The notes beneath the pieces are model-generated. The model was not told the DNA's origin and did no database searches. It saw nothing but the letters and a program-made list of their open reading frames with translations. The translations under genes and the position numbers were made by a program. Of a DNA stretch of 29,168 nucleotides, positions 22,840 through 29,168 are shown one piece after another; positions within the stretch are counted from its first letter, which is position 1; each line of letters opens with the position of its first letter. Source of the DNA: DASZXJ01 sp035545895 (GTDB taxonomy: Bacteria; Planctomycetota; Phycisphaerae; Tepidisphaerales; Tepidisphaeraceae); NCBI GenBank assembly GCA_035545895.1, contig DASZXJ010000203.1:1-29168 (forward strand), written 5' to 3'.

Positions 22840-22857
22840 GATGAGCCAGAAGCTTTC

Positions 22858-23766
22858 TCACGCGGCGAGCGCGCGATTGATCATGGCGATGCCCTCATCA
22901 ACTTCCTGCGTGTTCTTAAAGCCAATGACGACCGCGTCGATGTTGGGATTCGACATGGCAAACTTCACGGATTTTTCGCGTTCGGCGGGGTCGGTGAACA
23001 GGCCGTTGCCGAAGATCTTCATGCCGATGACCCCGCGTCCTTTTTCGTGCATGGATTTGATTTCCACCAGGACGGGTTCGATGGGATTGGTTTCGGAGGC
23101 GGTGTAACCGCGGCCGCCGGCGCCGTCCACGTATTTGCCTTGCGGATTGACGCGTACGAGATGAACCTGGCACCAGTCGGTCTTGTTGGCATCCTGAAGC
23201 GCGGGCAGGTTGTGGCAGGAGACGCCTCGCGCGCGAATCCATTTCTTTTCCTGGGCGACAAGGAAATTGTCCATCATCTTCTTCCAGGGGTCCAGATTGA
23301 TCCAGCCGGGATTGATCTGGCTGTGAATCAGCATGCTGTCGAAATAATCGGTGTTGATCTTCTTGCGTTCGGCATCGATGGCGGCGAGCAGGTCAACCGG
23401 CTGGCCGGAGATTTTGGATTGAATGTACAACTTCTCGCGCGGCATGCCCTTGATCGCCCCCGCCAGCCAGGGCGAGGTTTCATAGCGGTCGCAGGTGTCG
23501 AAATAGGTGATGCCTTGATCGTAGCCATGGCGAATGATCTTGTTGAAGTTGTCCCGCCCGGCGCCGGTCAAAATCCGGCCATTGTCCAGCCCGGTCCCCA
23601 TGCCCAATCGGCTGAGCTTGATGCCCGTATTGCCGAGAGTCACCTGATCGATGGCTGTCTTCTTAACCGCCTGCCCCGAAGCGACCAATGGCCCAACCAT
23701 GGCCACGCCGGCAAGAGCGGCGGAAGTCTGCAAAAACTGACGACGGGTGAATTTGGAGTGAGTCAT
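22858..23766 (-). CDS. Tat-exported aldo/keto reductase, copy 2
   Basis: The 302-residue protein has a Tat signal (TRRQFLQ at 7-13 and a hydrophobic run to ~30) and an aldo/keto reductase domain with tetrad D90, Y95, K118 and H148. The C-terminal IDAVVIGFKNTQEVDEGIAM block is shared with the paralog at 13244-14155. The start has AAAGGTGA five bases before the ATG. The paralogs share length and overall order but differ at many positions, so the duplication is old; only copy 2 is beside a sugar dehydrogenase-like gene. Reaction and substrate are unknown. The export/cofactor puzzle is the same as for copy 1. Confidence 0.86.
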   Translation of the reverse strand: MTHSKFTRRQFLQTSAALAGVAMVGPLVASGQAVKKTAIDQVTLGNTGIKLSRLGMGTGLDNGRILTGAGRDNFNKIIRHGYDQGITYFDTCDRYETSPWLAGAIKGMPREKLYIQSKISGQPVDLLAAIDAERKKINTDYFDSMLIHSQINPGWINLDPWKKMMDNFLVAQEKKWIRARGVSCHNLPALQDANKTDWCQVHLVRVNPQGKYVDGAGGRGYTASETNPIEPVLVEIKSMHEKGRGVIGMKIFGNGLFTDPAEREKSVKFAMSNPNIDAVVIGFKNTQEVDEGIAMINRALAA

Positions 23767-23896
23767 GTATCACCTTTCGGTTGTGGGGTTATAACCGCTA
23801 AAATCATAGTCTCTATTCAAAAAAATCGCCAAATCTTCCGAGTAATCGATCGAAGGTATTGCTTCACCCTACATGCGGTATTACCATTCTATTCAG

Positions 23897-24142
23897 ATGA
23901 CCACTATTACTATTACGTGCAAGATACCGCGTCAGTTGGATGCTCGCCTGGAAGCGGCCGCCAAGGAGCAGCGCGTTTCCAAATCGCAAATTGTGCGGCA
24001 GGCCATTCAAGACCGCCTGAAGCGCAACGGGGCTAGTAAACGCCTGCATGCGTTCGATCTTGTCAAACATCTCAGTGGTTCAGTCCGGGGACGGAAAGAC
24101 CTTTCGACCCATTCCAAGTATTTGGAGGGCTTTGGTGCCTGA
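23897..24142 (+). CDS. Ribbon-helix-helix antitoxin
   Basis: An 81-residue protein whose first half is a CopG/RHH motif: ITITCKIPRQLDARLEAAAK, then QRVSKSQIVRQAIQDRL. The basic strand binds DNA and the C-terminal tail (SVRGRKDLSTHSKYLEGFG) probably wraps the toxin. Such antitoxins neutralise their toxin and repress the shared operon. ATG 23897 is preferred; ATG 23873 would add eight residues; neither has a good ribosome site. The end overlaps the PIN gene start by 8 bp, the usual coupling. Confidence 0.85.
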   Translation: MTTITITCKIPRQLDARLEAAAKEQRVSKSQIVRQAIQDRLKRNGASKRLHAFDLVKHLSGSVRGRKDLSTHSKYLEGFGA

Positions 24143-24554
24143 TGAGATCATCATCGTGGACACCGGGCCCCTGATTGCGTTTCTGGTCGAGCAGGATCAG
24201 CATCATGATTGGGCCGTCGAACAGTTCAAATCCCTTCCCGCGCCTTTTTTCACATGCGAAGCTGTTTTAGCTGAGACTTTTCACATTGTTCAACGCTGGA
24301 CAAATGGATCTCGCAGGGCTCTCGATCTGCTCGATAGCGATGCGCTCTTGGTTGGGATCGATATCATGGAGCAGCGTAAACCGATCAGACAGTTGATGCT
24401 GAAATACCGCAACGTGCCCATGTCATTGGCGGATGCGTGTTTGGTTCGCCTCAGCGAAATTCATCGCGGCTCATCGGTGTTCACATTGGATAGCGACTTT
24501 GCCATATACCGCCGAAACGGTCGCGAGCAAATTAACGTTATCAGTCCCAGGTGA
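24135..24554 (+). CDS. PIN-domain toxin ribonuclease
   Basis: A 139-residue PIN protein, a Mg-dependent RNase toxin of the VapC kind. The acidic residues are D9 in IVDTGPL, E47 (or E42) in CEAVLAET, D100 in SLADACLV and D119/D121 in FTLDSDF. GTG 24135 is chosen over a start 87 bp upstream because GGAGGG lies five to six bases before it and it overlaps the antitoxin stop (GTGCCTGA). The C-terminal YRRNGREQINVISP is typical of this PIN subgroup. The target RNA is unknown. Confidence 0.88.
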   Translation: MPDEIIIVDTGPLIAFLVEQDQHHDWAVEQFKSLPAPFFTCEAVLAETFHIVQRWTNGSRRALDLLDSDALLVGIDIMEQRKPIRQLMLKYRNVPMSLADACLVRLSEIHRGSSVFTLDSDFAIYRRNGREQINVISPR

Positions 24555-24602
24555 ACAACGTCTGTCGGGAATTTGCGAAGGCTGCAGGAAGGCGGCCTTG
24601 TC

Positions 24603-25067
24603 ATGCGAGAAATACAAGAAAGCGCAGATCGAGTATTAAAATGGCATTACACATTACTTATTTTTCTCTGGGTTGTCGCGGTTATTGGAGGCATTGCTTT
24701 TGGGTTTTCGATGATGCGCGGGATGGAAAATCTTAGAGCTCTGATTTCGCCCTATTTATTTTGCTATTTGGCTGCAACTGTCGCGCTTACGCCAATTCTA
24801 ATTATTGCCGGACGTCGACACGCGACTGAAGATGTTCGCAAGGCGATTTGGTTTAGTCCTTATCTGTTGATCGGTGGGTTGTCGATTTTGACGGCCTGTG
24901 TGATTTGCTCTGGAGCAATTAACGGAATTTTCGATGGGGACAAACCTTGGAAATATGGCTTTCGGTTGTTTGTTGTTGGAGTTGTTTCCATCGTTCGATG
25001 GTGCTGGATCAATAGAAGGGAAGCCGGGAACAATAAAAAAGACCAGAACAGGGATTTTGGTAGCTAG
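24603..25067 (+). CDS. Small membrane protein of unknown function
   Basis: A 154-residue protein with four likely membrane segments (~16-38, 50-70, 83-107, 118-136) and a charged, Asn/Lys-rich tail. ATG 24603 follows AGGAAGG at ~10 bases; a TTG at 24573 would add ten residues. The codons are visibly richer in A and T (ATT, TTT, TTG) than those of the neighbours. I recognise no family. It sits just after the PIN toxin and 173 bp before the ABC operon, so it may belong to an acquired patch with the toxin-antitoxin pair. Confidence 0.6.
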   Translation: MREIQESADRVLKWHYTLLIFLWVVAVIGGIAFGFSMMRGMENLRALISPYLFCYLAATVALTPILIIAGRRHATEDVRKAIWFSPYLLIGGLSILTACVICSGAINGIFDGDKPWKYGFRLFVVGVVSIVRWCWINRREAGNNKKDQNRDFGS

Positions 25068-25175
25068 GGGGTTGCCTGACGGCGGTTGATCGAAGTCGAA
25101 GTGTATCTGCCGAAACTAGAATCAGTGTCGCAGCCCATGCAACTTCCAAGCGGTCTGGCGCATATTCAACAATAC

Positions 25176-25204
25176 TTGACAGCAACCGTATATCGTCTTA
25201 CCTA
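25176..25204 (+). promoter_or_regulatory. Possible promoter of the ABC transporter operon
   Basis: A perfect TTGACA (25176-25181) is followed after 17 bp by TACCTA (25199-25204), a poor -10. It lies ~40 bp upstream of the GTG start at 25241, which is preceded by GAGGG. Confidence 0.4.
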
Positions 25205-25240
25205 TCACCGCCTTGTCGTGATACGCAAGAGGGAATTGAC

Positions 25241-26194
25241 GTGATCAGCGTTTCGAAACTTTCCAAGGTTTACGGCCAAACCCTGGCTGTGGACAATATC
25301 AGTTTTGAGGTCTCCAAGGGGCAGATCGTCGGATTTCTCGGGCCCAACGGCGCGGGCAAATCCACAACTCTCCGCATGTTGACCTGCTATCTGCCGCCCA
25401 CCAGCGGCGGGGCGACCGTCAACGGTTTCGATATCTTCCATCAATCCGAACAGGTTCGCGAAAATCTCGGCTATCTGCCGGAAAGCGTGCCTCTATATAC
25501 CGAAATGCGGGTCGAGGAATATCTCGATTTCCGAGGCCGGCTCCGCAAGATGGATCGGGAACTTCGCCGCAAGCGAATTGATTACGTGCTCGGCCGCTGC
25601 TGGCTGACCGGAGTTCGACATAAGGTGATCGGCCACCTGTCAAAGGGATATCGCCAGCGCGTTGGCTTGGCGGATTCGTTATTGCATAATCCGCCGGTGC
25701 TCATCATGGACGAGCCGACCGTTGGCCTCGATCCCACGCAGATTCGCGAAACACGCAAATTGATAAAAGATCTGGGCGGCGACCATACCGTCATCCTTTC
25801 GACTCACATTTTGCCTGAAGTTGAGGCGGTGTGTGACCGGGCGATTGTCATTGCCGGCGGAAAGATCGTTGCGCAGGGCTCGCCGGACGAACTTCGCGCC
25901 AGCCGCCGAATGCAGGCGCGCGTGCTGGTCGAATGCAAAGGCCCGGCCGGTGAAGTCGAATCAGCCCTATCCCATCTCAGCGGTGTGGGCAAGGTTGAAA
26001 AAGTGGATGAACAAGCGGACGGCAAATTCGTGACGTTTGCCGTCAGGCCCAAGGAAGCATACGACGTCCGCGAAGAAGTCGCCCGCACGATCATCCAGCG
26101 CGGCTGGCCGCTTCGGGAAATTCGATTGGAACATGCGACGCTTGAAGAATTCTTCGTTCAAGTGACCGCACAGCAGGCAGAAGGAAAGATTTAA
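25241..26194 (+). CDS. ABC transporter ATP-binding protein (GldA-like)
   Basis: The 317-residue ATPase powers the membrane complex encoded by the next two genes. It has Walker A GPNGAGKST (34-42), the Q-loop region (~78), the signature LSKGYRQRVGLA (133-144), Walker B VLIMDEP (153-159), D-loop GLDP (162-165) and the switch H189 in STHIL. LSKGYRQR in place of LSGGQQQR is typical of the GldA/ABC-2 branch. The C-terminal ~80 residues form the extra domain of that branch (LEHATLEEFFVQVT near the end). The GTG start follows GAGGG. In Flavobacterium, GldA-GldF-GldG support gliding; homologues without gliding genes are common, so the cargo here is unknown. Confidence 0.92.
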   Translation: MISVSKLSKVYGQTLAVDNISFEVSKGQIVGFLGPNGAGKSTTLRMLTCYLPPTSGGATVNGFDIFHQSEQVRENLGYLPESVPLYTEMRVEEYLDFRGRLRKMDRELRRKRIDYVLGRCWLTGVRHKVIGHLSKGYRQRVGLADSLLHNPPVLIMDEPTVGLDPTQIRETRKLIKDLGGDHTVILSTHILPEVEAVCDRAIVIAGGKIVAQGSPDELRASRRMQARVLVECKGPAGEVESALSHLSGVGKVEKVDEQADGKFVTFAVRPKEAYDVREEVARTIIQRGWPLREIRLEHATLEEFFVQVTAQQAEGKI

Positions 26195-26268
26195 CCACAC
26201 AGATCACGGAGAACACAGAGCAGAATTCAAAAGAATGTTTTTCTCTGTCTCCTCCGTGTTCTCTGTGG
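26195..26268. repeat. Imperfect inverted repeat inside the ABC operon
   Basis: The arms at 26195-26220 (CCACACAGATCACGGAGAAC, then ACAGAG) and 26243-26268 pair at 22 of 26 positions across a 22-nt loop. The words (CACGGAGAA, CACAGAG) suggest a degraded ~8-9-nt period. It fills most of the 93-bp spacer between the ATPase and permease genes and may tune relative expression within the operon. Confidence 0.85.
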
Positions 26269-26287
26269 CTAAAAGAGCTGAAGAATT

Positions 26288-27004
26288 ATGAACAGAGCGT
26301 TAACCATCGCTCAACGTGAGTTGGGCAGCTACTTTTTTTCACCCATCGCTTATGTGGCGATGTTTGTGTTCCTGCTCGCCAGCGGGTGGTTGTTCTGGGG
26401 CGATTTCCAGCCCGGTCAACCTGCTGCCATGCGAACCATCTTTGAATGGATGGTCTGGCTGCTGGTGATCATCGCGCCGCTGCTCTGCATGGGATTGCTC
26501 GCGCAGGAATGGGCCAGCGGCACGATCGAAACCATGATGACGGCCCCGGTGAATGAAAGCGATATTGTCGTCGGCAAGTTTCTCGGTTCATTCGCCTTTT
26601 TTGCGGTGATGCTTGCTCCGACGCTTTTCTACGTGGTTTTGCTGCGGATTTTCGGTCGCCCGGACTTGGGGCCGATCATCAGCGGATATCTGGGGATATT
26701 GCTGGTCGGTGCGCTGTTTAATGCGGTCGGATTGTTCTGTTCATCCCTGACGCGCAGCCAGGTTGTCGCAGCCGTTTCCACGGCCGCGATCTTATTTTTC
26801 GTGACCATTGTCCCCTGGTGGGCTGCCAGCAGCCCGGCGCTTTCGTCGTTTTCGCGCATGCTGACCAACCAGGGGGTCTTCAGCCGTTATGTTGATTTCA
26901 GCAAGGGCGTGGTCGCGACCGGCAACATGGTCTTTTTCCTGGCGGCGACCAGCACGTTTCTATTTCTGACCGTCAAAGTCCTCGAATCCAGGCGGTGGAA
27001 ATGA
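26288..27004 (+). CDS. ABC-2 type permease (GldF-like)
   Basis: The 238-residue integral membrane protein has six hydrophobic segments (~19-38, 52-72, 98-120, 130-152, 158-178, 212-230). The block LAQEWASGTIETMMTAPVNE (71-90) followed by DIVVGKFLG (92-100) is the ABC-2 permease signature (EERRxGTxExLLxxPVxxxxxVxGK type). It should pair with the ATPase upstream. Its stop overlaps the start of the next gene by 4 bp (ATGA). No ribosome site stands out before the ATG. Cargo unknown. Confidence 0.9.
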   Translation: MNRALTIAQRELGSYFFSPIAYVAMFVFLLASGWLFWGDFQPGQPAAMRTIFEWMVWLLVIIAPLLCMGLLAQEWASGTIETMMTAPVNESDIVVGKFLGSFAFFAVMLAPTLFYVVLLRIFGRPDLGPIISGYLGILLVGALFNAVGLFCSSLTRSQVVAAVSTAAILFFVTIVPWWAASSPALSSFSRMLTNQGVFSRYVDFSKGVVATGNMVFFLAATSTFLFLTVKVLESRRWK

Positions 27005-29124
27005 GCAACATACCCCAAAACTTCACCCCCGAATCCCAAAAGGAACGTTGGGTCAAATATGGCGCCAACGTCGCATTGGCGAGCATTCTCGTCATCGTGC
27101 TGGCGATTGCAGTCACCTATCTCGCGCAGCGGTTTGATCATCGCATGGATACGACCGCCGCCGGCTTATATAGCCTCAAGCCGCAGACGGTGAACCTGAT
27201 TAAGGACAACACGCAGAAGATCAAACTGATCAGTCTCTATTCTGCCAAGGATCAGCGACAAAAGGACAACCCGTTTGCCGGCCCCGTGCGCGATCTGCTT
27301 GAGGAATATTCCCGCAAGGGCAAGAACATCGAGTTTGAAGCGATCGATCCGGTCACTCAATCGACCGACGCGATCGTGAAGGAGGCTGTCGAAAAATACG
27401 GCGGGGCGGTCAAGCAGTATCGCGACTATCTCGAAGAATATAAAAAGACCCACGAAACGCTGAACGAACTCGTCGGCAAGCAGGCGGCAGCGCTGGCGAA
27501 TGTCCAGGAAGACAAGCTCGGCGAAGACCAGCGCGGGCAGATGCTCGCGGCCGTCGTCACCACCGTGCGCGACCGCATCCCGCAATCGCTGACCCCGTTG
27601 AAGGAACGCGTCGATCGTGCGGCCAAGTCCAAATTCCCGGACTATCGCGCCATCACCGATGCCATCAAGGACAATCTCGAACAGCTTCAGCAGCAGGAAA
27701 CCAGCCTGATCAAGTTTGCATTGCAGGAAAAGGATGATGCCCAGGTTCCCGCCGCGATCAAGGAATATCTGGCGGCCGCCCCCGAAGGCAGCGAAGCAAT
27801 CCGAAAACTGGCTGAAGAAACATCTAAAAAGATCGATGCTCTTGGCGAATTAAAAGTCAGCGATCTTCAGCAGGCTGTCAAAGGGCAGGACCTGATTCTC
27901 GTGCTGGGCGACAAGGATTGGCGGGTCATCGGTTTCGATCAGGTCTGGCAGACCGATCGCCGCGACCTGCAGAATTACATGGACAGCCAGCAGGAGATCA
28001 AACCCCGCTTTGCCGGTGAGCAGGCGGTGACGACTGCGATTCTGGCGCTGTCGAGCGATAACAAGCAAAAGGTGGTATTTGTCCGTCCCGGCGGAGGTCC
28101 TTTGGCGCAGCCCGGCATGCCGCCATTCCAGCGCGGCGGGCCTTTGAGTGATGTCGCCGATCGATTGCGCGATTACAACTATGATGTTCTCGAAAAAGAC
28201 ATCAGCGGCATGTACGAAATGCAGGCGCGCATGCAAGGCCAGCAAGCCGCGCCCGAGCCGACCGAGGATCAGATCAAGGACGCTTGCTGGATTGTGATCG
28301 ACATGCCCGCAGGTCCACAAGGCGGGCCTTCGCCGGAAATGGCGAAGAAACTGGCGGATCATCTCAAGGCCGGCGGGTCAGCGCTCGTCCTGGCGATGCC
28401 CCAATCGGATAATCTCTCCGAAGCCCTCAAAGACTACGGCATCGACATGGTCACCGATGCCACCATCGTTCATGAAATGCCCAAAGGCGACCGCGCCCGC
28501 AGCAGCGACTGGTCGCAGGAAGTGCAATCAGCGCCCATCGTCTTTGTTCTCGACAAATATGGCGACCACATGCTCACCAAGCCTTTGGAATCGCTGGATA
28601 CGATCCTGGCTTATGGCGTGCCCGTTCGAACCACCGCTGTGCCCGGCGTGAAAACGACGTCGCTGCTGCCCATTCCACAAGGTTTGCAGGCGTGGGGCGA
28701 ACGCGAAACCGATTCGATCAATACCGACAAGCTGAAATTCGATGCCGCCGGCCCCAATGCGGATTTGGGCGCGCCGCTTTTTGCCGGCGCAATTGCCGAA
28801 AAGGATAAAACCCGGCTGGTCGTCATTGGCGGATTGCAGAGCTTTACCAACCAGGTCATCAACTGGCCGGACCAGGCGATGCTCAGCCGCGGAATATTTG
28901 TCGCGCGGTTCCCCGGCAATGCGGAAATGTTTACCAACTCGGTCTTCTGGCTCACGCACATGGAGCCGATGATCGCGATTTCCCCCGCAGCCATGCAGGT
29001 GAGCCGCATCGCCGCCATTTCCGAACCGGTTCTCAACGGCCTGCGGATCGGCGTGTTGCTGATTCTCCTGCCCGGCACGGTGTTGCTCGCAGGCATTTGG
29101 ATGTATTTCGCGAGAAGAGATTGA
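27001..29124 (+). CDS. GldG-like ABC-2 auxiliary membrane protein
   Basis: The 707-residue protein has an N-terminal membrane segment (~22-44) and one near the C-terminus (~680-703), with a large soluble domain outside. After the first segment it reads RFDHRMDTTAAGLYSLKPQT (44-63), the standard opening of the GldG family (Pfam ABC_transp_aux). A long Glu/Lys/Gln-rich helical insert (~120-270) is likely coiled coil, longer than in typical GldG. VVFVRPGGGP and CWIVIDMPAG mark the Rossmann-like half. I use ATG 27001, which overlaps the permease stop, rather than the GTG at 26995. The three genes form one transporter; in flavobacteria GldG is needed for gliding, but the role here is open. Confidence 0.88.
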   Translation: MSNIPQNFTPESQKERWVKYGANVALASILVIVLAIAVTYLAQRFDHRMDTTAAGLYSLKPQTVNLIKDNTQKIKLISLYSAKDQRQKDNPFAGPVRDLLEEYSRKGKNIEFEAIDPVTQSTDAIVKEAVEKYGGAVKQYRDYLEEYKKTHETLNELVGKQAAALANVQEDKLGEDQRGQMLAAVVTTVRDRIPQSLTPLKERVDRAAKSKFPDYRAITDAIKDNLEQLQQQETSLIKFALQEKDDAQVPAAIKEYLAAAPEGSEAIRKLAEETSKKIDALGELKVSDLQQAVKGQDLILVLGDKDWRVIGFDQVWQTDRRDLQNYMDSQQEIKPRFAGEQAVTTAILALSSDNKQKVVFVRPGGGPLAQPGMPPFQRGGPLSDVADRLRDYNYDVLEKDISGMYEMQARMQGQQAAPEPTEDQIKDACWIVIDMPAGPQGGPSPEMAKKLADHLKAGGSALVLAMPQSDNLSEALKDYGIDMVTDATIVHEMPKGDRARSSDWSQEVQSAPIVFVLDKYGDHMLTKPLESLDTILAYGVPVRTTAVPGVKTTSLLPIPQGLQAWGERETDSINTDKLKFDAAGPNADLGAPLFAGAIAEKDKTRLVVIGGLQSFTNQVINWPDQAMLSRGIFVARFPGNAEMFTNSVFWLTHMEPMIAISPAAMQVSRIAAISEPVLNGLRIGVLLILLPGTVLLAGIWMYFARRD

Positions 29125-29131
29125 ATAGGAA

Positions 29132-29162
29132 AGTTGCCAGTTGCCAGTGGTCAGTTGCCAGT
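29132..29162. repeat. AGTTGCC heptamer repeats at the window end
   Basis: AGTTGCC, AGTTGCC, AGTGGTC, AGTTGCC and a partial AGT follow in exact 7-nt register, seven bases after the GldG-like stop. The element may continue or have an inverted partner beyond the window. Confidence 0.85.
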
Positions 29163-29168
29163 CAAAAC

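Noticed and set aside
23047..24036. 329-codon plus frame opposite the second aldo/keto reductase
   Set aside because: Antisense shadow that also runs into the antitoxin gene in another frame.
26195..26268. Terminal inverted repeats of a mobile element
   Set aside because: The arms enclose only 22 nt and no target duplication is seen; it is better explained as a hairpin of the intergenic repeat class.

Overview
The window looks like a chromosomal segment of a planctomycete, most likely of the Phycisphaerae group. This is an inference. It rests on a Gram-negative envelope gene pair (kdsD plus an LptC/OstA-like protein), a PEP-CTERM protein, two Tat-exported aldo/keto reductases, a small Hc1-like histone protein, long Thr/Pro/Ala linkers of the TTKPS/TSQP kind, and GC-rich genes that often lack a clear Shine-Dalgarno site. 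No rRNA, tRNA, CRISPR array, transposase or phage gene is visible.

Layout. 0-0.9 kb: the 3' end of an unknown gene, and a decayed copy of the end of the next gene. 0.9-6 kb, minus strand: a membrane spermidine-synthase-like protein coupled to a GNAT acetyltransferase; then scpA, an unknown polytopic membrane protein and a RidA-family gene, chained by 4-bp ATGA overlaps. 6-10.1 kb, plus: kdsD and a 1020-residue LptC/OstA-like protein, resembling the kdsD-lpt gene order of proteobacteria. 10.1-11.2 kb, minus: a tRNA-dihydrouridine synthase. 11.2-11.7 kb: a non-coding stretch with three GC-rich palindromes. 11.7-14.2 kb: lemA, a lipoprotein amidase and a Tat aldo/keto reductase. 14.2-20.2 kb, plus: a trypsin-like protease with TPRs, smpB, glnS, an Hc1-like small protein, a FabZ-like hotdog protein and a DEDDh exonuclease with a C-terminal WYL-like domain. 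20.1-23.8 kb, minus: a PEP-CTERM protein, a sorbosone-dehydrogenase-like beta-propeller and a second Tat aldo/keto reductase. 23.9-25.1 kb: an RHH/PIN toxin-antitoxin pair and an AT-richer membrane protein. 25.2-29.1 kb: a GldA/GldF/GldG-like ABC transporter operon.

The genes are mostly recognisable housekeeping or envelope functions, and I see no convincing new defence or biosynthetic system. The most unusual signal is between the genes. At least eight spacers carry short tandem words with a 7-, 8- or about 9-nt period. Each spacer uses a different word, but the architecture is shared, and four are arranged as long imperfect inverted repeats. A second class of short GC-rich hairpins includes one pair of inverted copies whose stem differences are fully compensatory. 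Together these suggest several repeat families shaping the intergenic RNA or DNA of this genome.
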